From the NCBI GenBank assembly GCA_963691655.1, contig CAVNUY010000034.1, forward strand, positions 1-64,000: 64,000 nucleotides of DNA, written 5' to 3'. The notes beneath the pieces were generated by a model. That model was not told the DNA's origin and searched no databases. It saw only the letters and a program-made list of their open reading frames with translations. Both the position numbers and the translations under genes were made by a program. Origin of the DNA: Toxonevra muliebris. Lineage: Eukaryota > Arthropoda > Insecta > Diptera > Pallopteridae. Shown here piece by piece: positions 13,063 through 26,011 of this stretch; position 1 is the first letter of the stretch, and each line of letters starts with the position of its first letter.

Positions 13063-13120
13063 TATAGGGGAGAAGGTGTTTCTATACGGAGACGTTTTAT
13101 ACTGTCGGATAGACCTTTTC
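13063..13120 (+). repeat. Rearranged unit at the domain I/II border
   Basis: The two TATAGG landmarks here are 58 bp apart instead of 42. Between them lie GTGTTTCTATACGGAGACG and then GTCGGATAGACC, so parts of two units have been joined out of order. The 16 extra bases change the reading phase of the array. Downstream units lack the GAGCAG forms typical of domain I until 17.7 kb. Confidence 0.75.
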
Positions 13121-13955
13121 TATAGGGGAGAAGACGTTTTATACTGTCGGAGACACCTTTTCTATAGGGGAGAAGGCGTTTTATACTGTCGGAGACACCT
13201 TTTCTATAGGGGAGAAGGTGTTTTATACTGTCGGAGACACCTTTTCTATAGGGGAGAAGAAGTTTTATACTGTCGGAGACACCTTTTCTATAGGGGAGAA
13301 GGTGTTTTATACTGTCGGAGACACCTTTTCTATAGGGGAGAAGGTGTTTTATACTGTCGGAGACACCTTTTCTATAGGGGAGAAGACGTTTTATACTGTC
13401 GGAGACACCTTTTCTATAGGGGAGAAGACGTTTTATACTGTCGGAGACACCTTTTCTATAGGGGAGAAGGTGTTTTATACTGTCGGAGACACCTTTTCTA
13501 TAGGGGAGAAGACGTTTTATACTGTCGGAGACACCTTTTCTATAGGGGAGAAGACGTTTTATACTGTCGGAGACACCTTTTCTATAGGGGAGAAGGCGTT
13601 TTATACTGTCGGAGACACCTTTTCTATAGGGGAGAAGGTGTTTTATACTGTCGGAGACACCTTTTCTATAGGGGAGAAGGTGTTTTATACTGTCGGAGAC
13701 ACCTTTTCTATAGGGGAGAAGACGTTTTATACTGTCGGAGACACCTTTTCTATAGGGGAGAAGGTGTTTTATACTGTCGGAGACACCTTTTCTATAGGGG
13801 AGAAGACGTTTTATACTGTCGGAGACACCTTTTCTATAGGGGAGAAGACGTTTTATACTGTCGGAGACACCTTTTCTATAGGGGAGAAGACGTTTTATAC
13901 TGTCGGAGACACCTTTTCTATAGGGCAGAAGGTGTTCTATACTGTCGGAGACACC

Positions 13956-14001
13956 TGTTCTATACTGTCGGAGACACCTGTTCTATACTGTCGGAGACAC
14001 C
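13956..14001 (+). repeat. Two truncated 23-bp units
   Basis: TGTTCTATACTG recurs at 13956 and 13979, and the next full unit begins at 14002, so the spacing is 23 bp. Each short unit lacks 19 bp. The junction ACC|TGTTCTATACT fits joining unit position 33 to the TGTTCTATACT of a type B unit. Such a unit lies immediately upstream at 13933. Confidence 0.9.
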
Positions 14002-14216
14002 TTTTCTATAGGGGAGAAGACGTTTTATACTGTCGGAGACACCTTTTCTATAGGGGAGAAGACGTTTTATACTGTCGGAGACACCTTTTCTATAGGGGAG
14101 AAGGTGTTCTATACTGTCGGAGACACCTTTTCTATAGGGGAGAAGGTGTTTTATACTGTCGGAGACACCTTTTCTATAGGGGAGAAGACGTTTTATACTG
14201 TCGGAGACACCTTTTC

Positions 14217-14236
14217 TATAGGGGAGACACCTTTTC
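14217..14236 (+). repeat. Truncated 20-bp unit
   Basis: TATAGGGGAGACACC joins the first GGAGA of a unit directly to the sequence that follows the second GGAGA. Twenty-two bases are missing, leaving one half-unit of 20 bp. The breakpoint lies within the shared GGAGA. Confidence 0.9.
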
Positions 14237-14684
14237 TATAAGGGAGAAGACGTTTTATACTGTCGGAGACACCTTTTCTATAGGGGAGAAGACGTTTTAT
14301 ACTGTCGGAGACACCTTTTCTATAGGGGAGAAGACGTTTTATACTGTCGGAGACACCTTTTCTATAGGGGAGAAGACGTTCTATACTGTCGGAGACACCT
14401 TTTCTATAGGGGAGAAGACGTTCTATACTGTCGGAGACACCTTTTCTATAGGGGAGAAGACGTTTTATACTGTCGGAGACACCTTTTCTATAGGGGAGAA
14501 GGTGTTTTATACTGTCGGAGACACCTTTTCTATAGGGGAGAAGACGTTTTATACTGTCGGAGACACCTTTTCTATAGGGGAGAAGACGTTTTATACTGTC
14601 GGAGACATCTTTTCTATAGGGGAGAAGACGTTTTATACTGTCGGAGACACCTTTTCTATAGGGGAGAAGACGTTTTATACTGTC

Positions 14685-14698
14685 GGAGACAGGAGACA
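14685..14698 (+). repeat. 7-bp tandem duplication GGAGACA
   Basis: GTC is followed by GGAGACA twice and then CC, where a normal unit has it once. The extra 7 bp accounts for the non-integral offset (1,225 bp = 29 x 42 + 7) between the GACATC units at 14604 and 15829. Confidence 0.92.
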
Positions 14699-14702
14699 CC
14701 TT

Positions 14703-15590
14703 TTCTATAGGGGAGAAGGTGTTTTATACTGTCGGAGACACCTTTTCTATAGGGGAGAAGACGTTTTATACTGTCGGAGACACCTTTTCTATAGGGGAGA
14801 AGGCGTTTTATACTGTCGGAGACACCTTTTCTATAGGGGAGAAGACGTTTTATACTGTCGGAGACACCTTTTCTATAGGGGAGAAGGTGTTTTATACTGT
14901 CGGAGACACCTTTTCTATAAGGGAGAAGACGTTCTATACTGTCGGAGACACCTTTTCTATAGGAGAGAAGACGTTCTATACTGTCGGAGACACCTTTTCT
15001 ATAAGGGAGAAGACGTTTTATACTGTCGGAGACACCTTTTCTATAGGGGAGAAGACGTTTTATACTGTCGGAGACACCTTTTCTATAGGGGAGAAGGTGT
15101 TTTATACTGTCGGAGACACCTTTTCTATAGGGGAGAAGACGTTTTATACTGTCGGAGACACCTTTTCTATAAGGGAGAAGACGTTTTATACTGTCGGAGA
15201 CACCTTTTCTATAGGAGAGAAGACGTTTTATACTGTCGGAGACACCTTTTCTTAAGGGGAGAAGACGTTTTATACTGTCGGAGACACCTTTTCTATAAGG
15301 GAGTAGACGTTCTATACTGTCGGAGACACCTTTTCTATAGGAGAGAAGACGTTCTATACTGTCGGAGACACCTTTTCTATAGGGGAGAAGACGTTTTATA
15401 CTGTCGGAGACACCTTTTCTATAAGGAAGAAGACGTTCTATACTGTCGGAGACACCTTTTCTATAGGAGAGAAGACGTTTTATACTGTCGGAGACACCTT
15501 TTCTATAGGGGAGAAGGTGTTTTATACTGTCGGAGACACCTTTTCTATAGGGGAGAAGACGTTTTATACTGTCGGAGACACCTTTTCTAT
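14703..15590 (+). repeat. 41-unit duplication, left copy
   Basis: It shares the rare GGCGTTTT unit (14803), CTATAAGGGAG units, CTTAAGGGG (stop-creating loss of TA and gain of A near 15250), CTATAAGGGAGTAG near 15300 and CTATAAGGAAGAAG near 15420 with a copy exactly 1,722 bp (41 x 42) downstream. The copies part near 15590, where TTCTATACT here faces TTTTATACT there. Confidence 0.9.
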
Positions 15591-16424
15591 AGGGGAGAAG
15601 ACGTTCTATACTGTCGGAGACACCTTTTCTATAGGGGAGAAGACGTTCTATACTGTCGGAGACACCTTTTCTATAGGGGAGAAGACGTTTTATACTGTCG
15701 GAGACACCTTTTCTATAGGGGAGAAGGTGTTTTATACTGTCGGAGACACCTTTTCTATAGGGGAGAAGACGTTTTATACTGTCGGAGACACCTTTTCTAT
15801 AGGGGAGAAGACGTTTTATACTGTCGGAGACATCTTTTCTATAGGGGAGAAGACGTTTTATACTGTCGGAGACACCTTTTCTATAGGGGAGAAGACGTTC
15901 TATACTGTCGGAGACACCTTTTCTATAGGGGAGAAGGTGTTTTATACTGTCGGAGACACCTTTTCTATAGGGGAGAAGGTGTTTTATACTGTCGGAGACA
16001 CCTTTTCTATAGGGGAGAAGGTGTTTTATACTGTCGGAGACACCTTTTCTATAGGGGAGAAGACGTTTTATACTGTCGGAGACACCTTTTCTATAGGGGA
16101 GAAGGTGTTTTATACTGTCGGAGACACCTTTTCTATAGGGGAGAAGACGTTTTATACTGTCGGAGACACCTTTTCTATAGGGGAGAAGGTGTTTTATACT
16201 GTCGGAGACACCTTTTCTATAGGGGAGAAGACGTTTTATACTGTCGGAGACACCTTTTCTATAGGGGAGAAGACGTTTTATACTGTCGGAGACACCTTTT
16301 CTATAGGGGAGAAGACGTTTTATACTGTCGGAGACACCTTTTCTATAGGGGAGAAGGTGTTTTATACTGTCGGAGACACCTTTTCCATAGGGGAGAAGAC
16401 GTTTTATACTGTCGGAGACACCTT

Positions 16425-17312
16425 TTCTATAGGGGAGAAGGTGTTTTATACTGTCGGAGACACCTTTTCTATAGGGGAGAAGACGTTTTATACTGTCGGA
16501 GACACCTTTTCTATAGGGGAGAAGGCGTTTTATACTGTCGGAGACACCTTTTCTATAGGGGAGAAGACGTTTTATACTGTCGGAGACACCTTTTCTATAG
16601 GGGAGAAGGTGTTTTATACTGTCGGAGACACCTTTTCTATAAGGGAGAAGACGTTCTATACTGTCGGAGACACCTTTTCTATAGGAGAGAAGACGTTCTA
16701 TACTGTCGGAGACACCTTTTCTATAAGGGAGAAGACGTTTTATACTGTCGGAGACACCTTTTCTATAGGGGAGAAGACGTTTTATACTGTCGGAGACACC
16801 TTTTCTATAGGGGAGAAGGTGTTTTATACTGTCGGAGACACCTTTTCTATAGGGGAGAAGACGTTTTATACTGTCGGAGACACCTTTTCTATAAGGGAGA
16901 AGACGTTTTATACTGTCGGAGACACCTTTTCTATAGGAGAGAAGACGTTTTATACTGTCGGAGACACCTTTTCTTAAGGGGAGAAGACGTTTTATACTGT
17001 CGGAGACACCTTTTCTATAAGGGAGTAGACGTTCTATACTGTCGGAGACACCTTTTCTATAGGAGAGAAGACGTTCTATACTGTCGGAGACACCTTTTCT
17101 ATAGGGGAGAAGACGTTTTATACTGTCGGAGACACCTTTTCTATAAGGAAGAAGACGTTCTATACTGTCGGAGACACCTTTTCTATAGGAGAGAAGACGT
17201 TTTATACTGTCGGAGACACCTTTTCTATAGGGGAGAAGGTGTTTTATACTGTCGGAGACACCTTTTCTATAGGGGAGAAGACGTTTTATACTGTCGGAGA
17301 CACCTTTTCTAT
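16425..17312 (+). repeat. 41-unit duplication, right copy
   Basis: It repeats each landmark of the left copy at +1,722 bp: GGCGTTTT (16525), CTTAAGGGG near 16972, GGGAGTAGACG near 17022 and CTATAAGGAAGAAG near 17142. An exact multiple of 42 means that the exchange kept the unit register. Confidence 0.9.
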
Positions 17313-17724
17313 AGGGGAGAAGACGTTTTATACTGTCGGAGACACCTTTTCTATAGGGGAGAAGACGTTTTATACTGTCGGAGACACCTTTTCTATAGGG
17401 GAGAAGACGTTTTATACTGTCGGAGACACCTTTTCTATAGGGGAGAAGGTGTTTTATACTGTCGGAGACACCTTTTCTATAGGGGAGAAGGTGTTTTATA
17501 CTGTCGGAGACACCTTTTCTATAGGGTAGAAGACGTTTTATACTTTCGGAGACACCTTTTCTATAGGGGAGAAGACGTTTTATACTGTCGGAGACACCTT
17601 TTCTATAGGGGAGAAGACGTTTTATACTGTCGGAGACACCTTTTCTATAGGGGAGAAGACGTTTTATACTGTCGGAGACACCTTTTCTATAGGGGAGCAG
17701 AGGTTTTATACTGTCGGAGACACC

Positions 17725-17816
17725 TGTTCTATACTGTCGGAGACACCTGTTCTATACTGTCGGAGACACCTGTTCTATACTGTCGGAGACACCTGTTCTA
17801 TACTGTCGGAGACACC
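17725..17816 (+). repeat. Four truncated 23-bp units in tandem
   Basis: TGTTCTATACTG occurs at 17725, 17748, 17771 and 17794, and the full unit resumes at 17817. These short units carry the same CCTGTTC junction as the pair near 13,956. The unit just upstream (GAGCAGAGG at about 17697) does not itself carry TGTTCTATA, so the short unit probably came from elsewhere in the array and was then amplified from two to four copies. Confidence 0.92.
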
Positions 17817-20000
17817 TTTTCTATAGGGGAGAAGACGTTTTATACTGTCGGAGACACCTTTTCTATAGGGGAGAAGACGTTTTATACTGTCGGAGACACC
17901 TTTTCTATAGGGGAGAAGACGTTTTATACTGTCGGAGACACCTTTTCTATAGGGGAGAAGGCGTTTTATACTGTCGGAGACACCTTTTCTATAGGGGAGA
18001 AGACGTTTTATACTGTCGGAGACACCTTTTCTATAGGGGAGAAGGTGTTTTATACTGTCGGAGACACCTTTTCTATAGGGGAGAAGGCGTTTTATACTGT
18101 CGGAGACACCTTTTCTATAGGGGAGAAGGTGTTTTATACTGTCGGAGACACCTTTTCTATAGGGGAGAAGACGTTTTATACTGTCGGAGACACCTTTTCT
18201 ATAGGGGAGAAGGTGTTTTATACTGTCGGAGACACCTTTTCTATAGGGGAGAAGACGTTTTATACTGTCGGAGACACCTTTTCTATAGGGGAGAAGGTGT
18301 TTTATACTGTCGGAGACACCTTTTCTATAGGGGAGAAGACGTTTTATACTGTCGGAGACACCTTTTCTATAGGGGAGAAGACGTTTTATACTGTCGGAGA
18401 CACCTTTTCTATAGGGGAGCAGAGGTTTTATACTGTCGGAGACACCTTTTCTATAGGGGAGAAGACGTTTTATACTGTCGGAGACACCTTTTCTATAGGG
18501 GAGAAGACGTTTTATACTGTCGGAGACACCTTTTCTATAGGGGAGAAGACGTTTTATACTGTCGGAGACACCTTTTCCATAGGGGAGAAGGTGTTTTATA
18601 CTGTCGGAGACACCTTTTCTATAGGGGAGAAGACGTTTTATACTGTCGGAGACACCTTTTCTATAGGGGAGAAGACGTTTTATACTGTCGGAGACACCTT
18701 TTCTATAGGGGAGAAGACGTTTTATACTGTCGGAGACACCTTTTCTATAGGGGAGAAGACGTTTTATACTGTCGGAGACACCTTTTCTATAGGGGAGAAG
18801 ACGTTTTATACTGTCGGAGACACCTTTTCTATAGGGGAGAAGACGTTTTATACTGTCGGAGACACCTTTTCTATAGGGGAGAAGACGTTCTATACTGTCG
18901 GAGACACCTTTTCCATAGGGGAGAAGACGTTTTATACTGTCGGAGACACCTTTTCTATAGGGGAGAAGGTGTTTTATACTGTCGGAGACACCTTTTCTAT
19001 AGGGGAGAAGACGTTTTATACTGTCGGAGACACCTTTTCTATAGGGGAGAAGACGTTTTATACTGTCGGAGACACCTTTTCTATAGGGGAGAAGACGTTT
19101 TATACTGTCGGAGACACCTTTTCTATAGGGGAGAAGACGTTTTATACTGTCGGAGACACCTTTTCTATAGGAGAGAAGACGTTTTATACTGTCGGAGACA
19201 CCTTTTCTATAGGGGAGAAGACGTTTTATACTGTCGGAGACACCTTTTCCATAGGGGAGAAGGTGTTTTATACTGTCGGAGACACCTTTTCTATAGGGGA
19301 GAAGACGTTTTATACTGTCGGAGACACCTTTTCTATAGGGGAGAAGGTGTTTTATACTGTCGGAGACACCTTTTCTATAGGGGAGAAGACGTTTTATACT
19401 GTCGGAGACACCTTTTCTATAGGGGAGAAGACGTTTTATACTGTCGGAGACACCTTTTCTATAGGGGAGAAGACGTTTTATACTGTCGGAGACACCTTTT
19501 CTATAGGGGAGAAGACGTTTTATACTGTCGGAGACACCTTTTCTATAGGGGAGCAGAGGTTTTATACTGTCGGAGACACCTTTTCTATAGGGGAGAAGAC
19601 GTTTTATACTGTCGGAGACACCTTTTCTATAGGGGAGAAGACGTTTTATACTGTCGGAGACACCTTTTCCATAGGGGAGAAGACGTTCTATACTGTCGGA
19701 GACACCTTTTCCATAGGGGAGAAGACGTTTTATACTGTCGGAGACACCTTTTCTATAGGGGAGAAGACGTTTTATACTGTCGGAGACACCTTTTCTATAT
19801 GGGAGAAGGTGTTTTATACTGTCGGAGACACCTTTTCTATAGGGGAGAAGACGTTTTATACTGTCGGAGACACCTTTTCTATAGGGGAGAAGACGTTTTA
19901 TACTGTCGGAGACACCTTTTCTATAGGGGAGAAGACGTTTTATACTGTCGGAGACACCTTTTCTATAGGGGAGAAGACGTTTTATACTGTCGGAGACACC

Positions 20001-23000
20001 TTTTCCATAGGGGAGAAGGTGTTTTATACTGTCGGAGACACCTTTTCTATAGGGGAGAAGACGTTCTATACTGTCGGAGACACCTTTTCTATAGGGGAAA
20101 AGACGTTCTATACTGTCGGAGACACCTTTTCTATCGGGGAGAAGACGTTTTATACTGTCGGAGACACCCTTTCTATAGGGGAGAAGACGTTCTATACTGT
20201 CGGAGACACCTTTTCTATAGGGGAGAAGGTGTTTTATACTGTCGGAGACACCTTTTCTATAGGGGAGAAGACGTTTTATACTGTCGGAGACACCTTTTCT
20301 ATAGGGGAGAAGGTGTTTTATACTGTCGGAGACACCTTTTCTATAGGGGAGAAGACGTTTTATACTGTCGGAGACACCTTTTCTATAGTGGAGAAGGTGT
20401 TTTATACTGTCGGAGACACCTTTTCTATAGGGGAGAAGACGTTTTATACTGTCGGAGACACCTTTTCTATAGGGGAGAAGACGTTTTATACTGTCGGAGA
20501 CACCTTTTCCATAGGGGAGAAGGTGTTTTATACTGTCGGAGACACCTTTTCTATAGGGGAGAAGGTGTTTTATACTGTCGGAGACACCTTTTCTATAGGG
20601 GAGAAGACGTTCTATACTGTCGGAGACACCTTTTCTATAGGGGAGAAGACGTTCTATACTGTCGGAGACACCTTTTCTATCGGGGAGAAGACGTTTTATA
20701 CTGTCGGAGACACCCTTTCTATAGGGGAGAAGACGTTCTATACTGTCGGAGACACCTTTTCTATAGGGGAGAAGGTGTTTTATACTGTCGGAGACACCTT
20801 TTCTATAGGGGAGAAGACGTTCTATACTGTCGGAGACACCTTTTCTATCGGGGAGAAGACGTTTTATACTGTCGGAGACACCCTTTCTATAGGGGAGAAG
20901 ACGTTCTATACTGTCGGAGACACCTTTTCTATCGGGGAGAAGACGTTTTATACTGTCGGAGACACCCTTTCTATAGGGGAGAAGACGTTCTATACTGTCG
21001 GAGACACCTTTTCTATCGGGGAGAAGGTGTTTTATACTGTCGGAGACACCTTTTCTATAGGGGAGAAGACGTTCTATACTGTCGGAGACACCTTTTCTAT
21101 AGGGGAGAAGACGTTCTATACTGTCGGAGACACCTTTTCTATCGGGGAGAAGACGTTTTATACTGTCGGAGACACCCTTTCTATAGGGGAGAAGACGTTC
21201 TATACTGTCGGAGACACCTTTTCTATAGGGGAGAAGGTGTTTTATACTGTCGGAGACACCTTTTCTATAGGGGAGAAGACGTTTTATACTGTCGGAGACA
21301 CCTTTTCCATAGGGGAGAAGGTGTTTTATACTGTCGGAGACACCTTTTCTATAGGGGAGAAGGTGTTTTATACTGTCGGAGACACCTTTTCTATAGGGGA
21401 GAAGACGTTCTATACTGTCGGAGACACCTTTTCTATAGGGGAGAAGACGTTCTATACTGTCGGAGACACCTTTTCTATCGGGGAGAAGACGTTTTATACT
21501 GTCGGAGACACCCTTTCTATAGGGGAGAAGACGTTCTATACTGTCGGAGACACCTTTTCTATAGGGGAGAAGGTGTTTTATACTGTCGGAGACACCTTTT
21601 CTATAGGGGAGAAGACGTTCTATACTGTCGGAGACACCTTTTCTATAGGGGAGAAGACGTTCTATACTGTCGGAGACACCTTTTCTATCGGGGAGAAGAC
21701 GTTTTATACTGTCGGAGACACCCTTTCTATAGGGGAGAAGACGTTCTATACTGTCGGAGACACCTTTTCTATCGGGGAGAAGACGTTTTATACTGTCGGA
21801 GACACCCTTTCTATAGGGGAGAAGACGTTCTATACTGTCGGAGACACCTTTTCTATAGGGGAGAAGGTGTTTTATACTGTCGGAGACACCTTTTCTATAG
21901 GGGAGAAGACGTTTTATACTGTCGGAGACACCTTTTCTATAGGGGAGAAGACGTTTTATACTGTCGGAGACACCTTTTCTATAGGGGAGAAGACGTTTTA
22001 TACTGTCGGAGACACCTTTTCTATAGGGGAGAAGACGTTTTATACTGTCGGAGACACCTTTTCTATAGGGGAGAAGGTGTTTTATACTGTCGGAGACACC
22101 TTTTCTATAGGGGAGAAGACGTTCTATACTGTCGGAGACACCTTTTCTATAGGGGAGAAGGTGTTTTATACTGTCGGAGACACCTTTTCTATAGGGGAGA
22201 AGACGTTTTATACTGTCGGAGACACCTTTTCTATAGGGGAGAAGACGTTTTATACTGTCGGAGACACCTTTTCCATAGGGGAGAAGGTGTTTTATACTGT
22301 CGGAGACACCTTTTCTATAGGGGAGAAGACGTTCTATACTGTCGGAGACACCTTTTCTATAGGGGAGAAGACGTTCTATACTGTCGGAGACACCTTTTCT
22401 ATCGGGGAGAAGACGTTTTATACTGTCGGAGACACCCTTTCTATAGGGGAGAAGACGTTTTATACTGTCGGAGACACCTTTTCTATAGGGGAGAAGACGT
22501 TTTATACTGTCGGAGACACCTTTTCTATAGGGGAGCAGAGGTTTTATACTGTCGGAGACACCTTTTCTATAGGGGAGAAGACGTTTTATACTGTCGGAGA
22601 CACCTTTTCTATAGGGGAGAAGACGTTTTATACTGTCGGAGACACCTTTTCTATAGGGGAGAAGGTGTTTTATACTGTCGGAGACACCTTTTCTATAGGG
22701 GAGAAGACGTTTTATACTGTCGGAGACACCTTTTCTATAGGGGAGAAGACGTTTTATACTGTCGGAGACACCTTTTCTATAGGGGAGAAGACGTTTTATA
22801 CTGTCGGAGACACCTTTTCTATAGGGGAGAAGACGTTTTATACTGTCGGAGACACCTTTTCTATAGGGGAGCAGAGGTTTTATACTGTCGGAGACACCTT
22901 TTCTATAGGGGAGAAGACGTTTTATACTGTCGGAGACACCTTTTCCATAGGGGAGAAGACGTTCTATACTGTCGGAGACACCTTTTCCATAGGGGAGAAG

Positions 23001-23150
23001 ACGTTTTATACTGTCGGAGACACCTTTTCTATAGGGGAGCAGAGGTTTTATACTGTCGGAGACACCTTTTCTATAGGGGAGAAGACGTTTTATACTGTCG
23101 GAGACACCTTTTCTATAGGGGAGAAGACGTTTTATACTGTCGGAGACACC
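20001..23150 (+). repeat. Higher-order repeat delta, copy 1 (75 units)
   Basis: TTTTCCATAG at 20001, GGGGAAAAGACG at 20091 and CTATAGTGGAG at about 20385 recur exactly 3,150 bp (75 x 42) downstream. It contains an inner repeat. The TTTTCCATAGG units at 20509 and 21307, with their following CTATCGGGG units at 20681 and 21479, are 798 bp (19 units) apart. Confidence 0.85.
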
Positions 23151-26011
23151 TTTTCCATAGGGGAGAAGGTGTTTTATACTGTCGGAGACACCTTTTCTAT
23201 AGGGGAGAAGACGTTCTATACTGTCGGAGACACCTTTTCTATAGGGGAAAAGACGTTCTATACTGTCGGAGACACCTTTTCTATCGGGGAGAAGACGTTT
23301 TATACTGTCGGAGACACCCTTTCTATAGGGGAGAAGACGTTCTATACTGTCGGAGACACCTTTTCTATAGGGGAGAAGGTGTTTTATACTGTCGGAGACA
23401 CCTTTTCTATAGGGGAGAAGACGTTTTATACTGTCGGAGACACCTTTTCTATAGGGGAGAAGGTGTTTTATACTGTCGGAGACACCTTTTCTATAGGGGA
23501 GAAGACGTTTTATACTGTCGGAGACACCTTTTCTATAGTGGAGAAGGTGTTTTATACTGTCGGAGACACCTTTTCTATAGGGGAGAAGACGTTTTATACT
23601 GTCGGAGACACCTTTTCTATAGGGGAGAAGGTGTTTTATACTGTCGGAGACACCTTTTCTATAGGGGAGAAGACGTTCTATACTGTCGGAGACACCTTTT
23701 CTATAGGGGAGAAGGTGTTTTATACTGTCGGAGACACCATTTCTATAGGGGAGAAGACGTTTTATACTGTCGGAGACACCTTTTCTATAGGGGAGAAGAC
23801 GTTTTATACTGTCGGAGACACCTTTTCCATAGGGGAGAAGGTGTTTTATACTGTCGGAGACACCTTTTCTATAGGGGAGAAGGTGTTTTATACTGTCGGA
23901 GACACCTTTTCTATAGGGGAGAAGACGTTCTATACTGTCGGAGACACCTTTTCTATAGGGGAGAAGACGTTCTATACTGTCGGAGACACCTTTTCTATCG
24001 GGGAGAAGACGTTTTATACTGTCGGAGACACCCTTTCTATAGGGGAGAAGACGTTCTATACTGTCGGAGACACCTTTTCTATAGGGGAGAAGGTGTTTTA
24101 TACTGTCGGAGACACCTTTTCTATAGGGGAGAAGACGTTCTATACTGTCGGAGACACCTTTTCTATAGGGGAGAAGACGTTCTATACTGTCGGAGACACC
24201 TTTTCTATCGGGGAGAAGACGTTTTATACTGTCGGAGACACCCTTTCTATAGGGGAGAAGACGTTCTATACTGTCGGAGACACCTTTTCTATCGGGGAGA
24301 AGACGTTTTATACTGTCGGAGACACCCTTTCTATAGGGGAGAAGACGTTCTATACTGTCGGAGACACCTTTTCTATCGGGGAGAAGGTGTTTTATACTGT
24401 CGGAGACACCTTTTCTATAGGGGAGAAGACGTTCTATACTGTCGGAGACACCTTTTCTATAGGGGAGAAGACGTTCTATACTGTCGGAGACACCTTTTCT
24501 ATCGGGGAGAAGACGTTTTATACTGTCGGAGACACCCTTTCTATAGGGGAGAAGACGTTCTATACTGTCGGAGACACCTTTTCTATAGGGGAGAAGGTGT
24601 TTTATACTGTCGGAGACACCTTTTCTATAGGGGAGAAGACGTTTTATACTGTCGGAGACACCTTTTCTATAGGGGAGAAGACGTTTTATACTGTCGGAGA
24701 CACCTTTTCCATAGGGGAGAAGGTGTTTTATACTGTCGGAGACACCTTTTCTATAGGGGAGAAGGTGTTTTATACTGTCGGAGACACCTTTTCTATAGGG
24801 GAGAAGACGTTCTATACTGTCGGAGACACCTTTTCTATAGGGGAGAAGACGTTCTATACTGTCGGAGACACCTTTTCTATCGGGGAGAAGACGTTTTATA
24901 CTGTCGGAGACACCCTTTCTATAGGGGAGAAGACGTTCTATACTGTCGGAGACACCTTTTCTATAGGGGAGAAGGTGTTTTATACTGTCGGAGACACCTT
25001 TTCTATAGGGGAGAAGACGTTCTATACTGTCGGAGACACCTTTTCTATAGGGGAGAAGACGTTCTATACTGTCGGAGACACCTTTTCTATCGGGGAGAAG
25101 ACGTTTTATACTGTCGGAGACACCCTTTCTATAGGGGAGAAGACGTTCTATACTGTCGGAGACACCTTTTCTATCGGGGAGAAGACGTTTTATACTGTCG
25201 GAGACACCCTTTCTATAGGGGAGAAGACGTTCTATACTGTCGGAGACACCTTTTCTATAGGGGAGAAGGTGTTTTATACTGTCGGAGACACCTTTTCTAT
25301 AGGGGAGAAGACGTTTTATACTGTCGGAGACACCTTTTCTATAGGGGAGAAGGTGTTTTATACTGTCGGAGACACCTTTTCTATAGGGGAGAAGACGTTT
25401 TATACTGTCGGAGACACCTTTTCTATAGGGGAGAAGACGTTTTATACTGTCGGAGACACCTTTTCTATAGGGGAGAAGACGTTTTATACTGTCGGAGACA
25501 CCTTTTCTATAGGGGAGAAGACGTTTTATACTGTCGGAGACACCTTTTCTATAGGGGAGAAGACGTTCTATACTGTCGGAGACACCTTTTCTATAGGGGA
25601 GAAGACGTTCTATACTGTCGGAGACACCTTTTCTATCGGGGAGAAGACGTTTTATACTGTCGGAGACACCCTTTCTATAGGGGAGAAGACGTTCTATACT
25701 GTCGGAGACACCTTTTCTATAGGGGAGAAGGTGTTTTATACTGTCGGAGACACCTTTTCTATAGGGGAGAAGACGTTTTATACTGTCGGAGACACCTTTT
25801 CTATAGGGGAGAAGACGTTTTATACTGTCGGAGACACCTTTTCTATAGGGGAGAAGACGTTTTATACTGTCGGAGACACCTTTTCTATAGGGGAGAAGGT
25901 GTTTTATACTGTCGGAGACACCTTTTCTATAGGGGAGAAGACGTTTTATACTGTCGGAGACACCTTTTCTATAGGGGAGAAGACGTTCTATACTGTCGGA
26001 GACACCTTTTC
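23151..26011 (+). repeat. Higher-order repeat delta, copy 2
   Basis: It begins as copy 1 does (TTTTCCATAG at 23151, GGGGAAAAG at 23241, CTATAGTGGAG at about 23535). The offset then grows in whole units: 3,318 bp at the CTATCGGGG unit at 23999, 3,360 bp at 24209-24503 and 3,402 bp at 24881. The inner repeat is 882 bp (21 units; 23827 to 24709) instead of 798. So whole units were gained after the 75-unit duplication. Confidence 0.82.

Larger units (their letters stand above)
17822..26011 (+). repeat. Array domain III: 195 units, no net indel
   Basis: The TATAGG landmark at 17822 and the one at 26012 are 8,190 bp apart, exactly 195 x 42, and the reading phase stays the same throughout. Characteristic variants are CTATCGGGG (first at 20135, frequent to about 25.6 kb), CACCCTTTC, TTTTCCATAGG and GAGCAGAGG. 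The domain ends at a 1-bp loss in the GGGG run near 26019. Confidence 0.92.
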
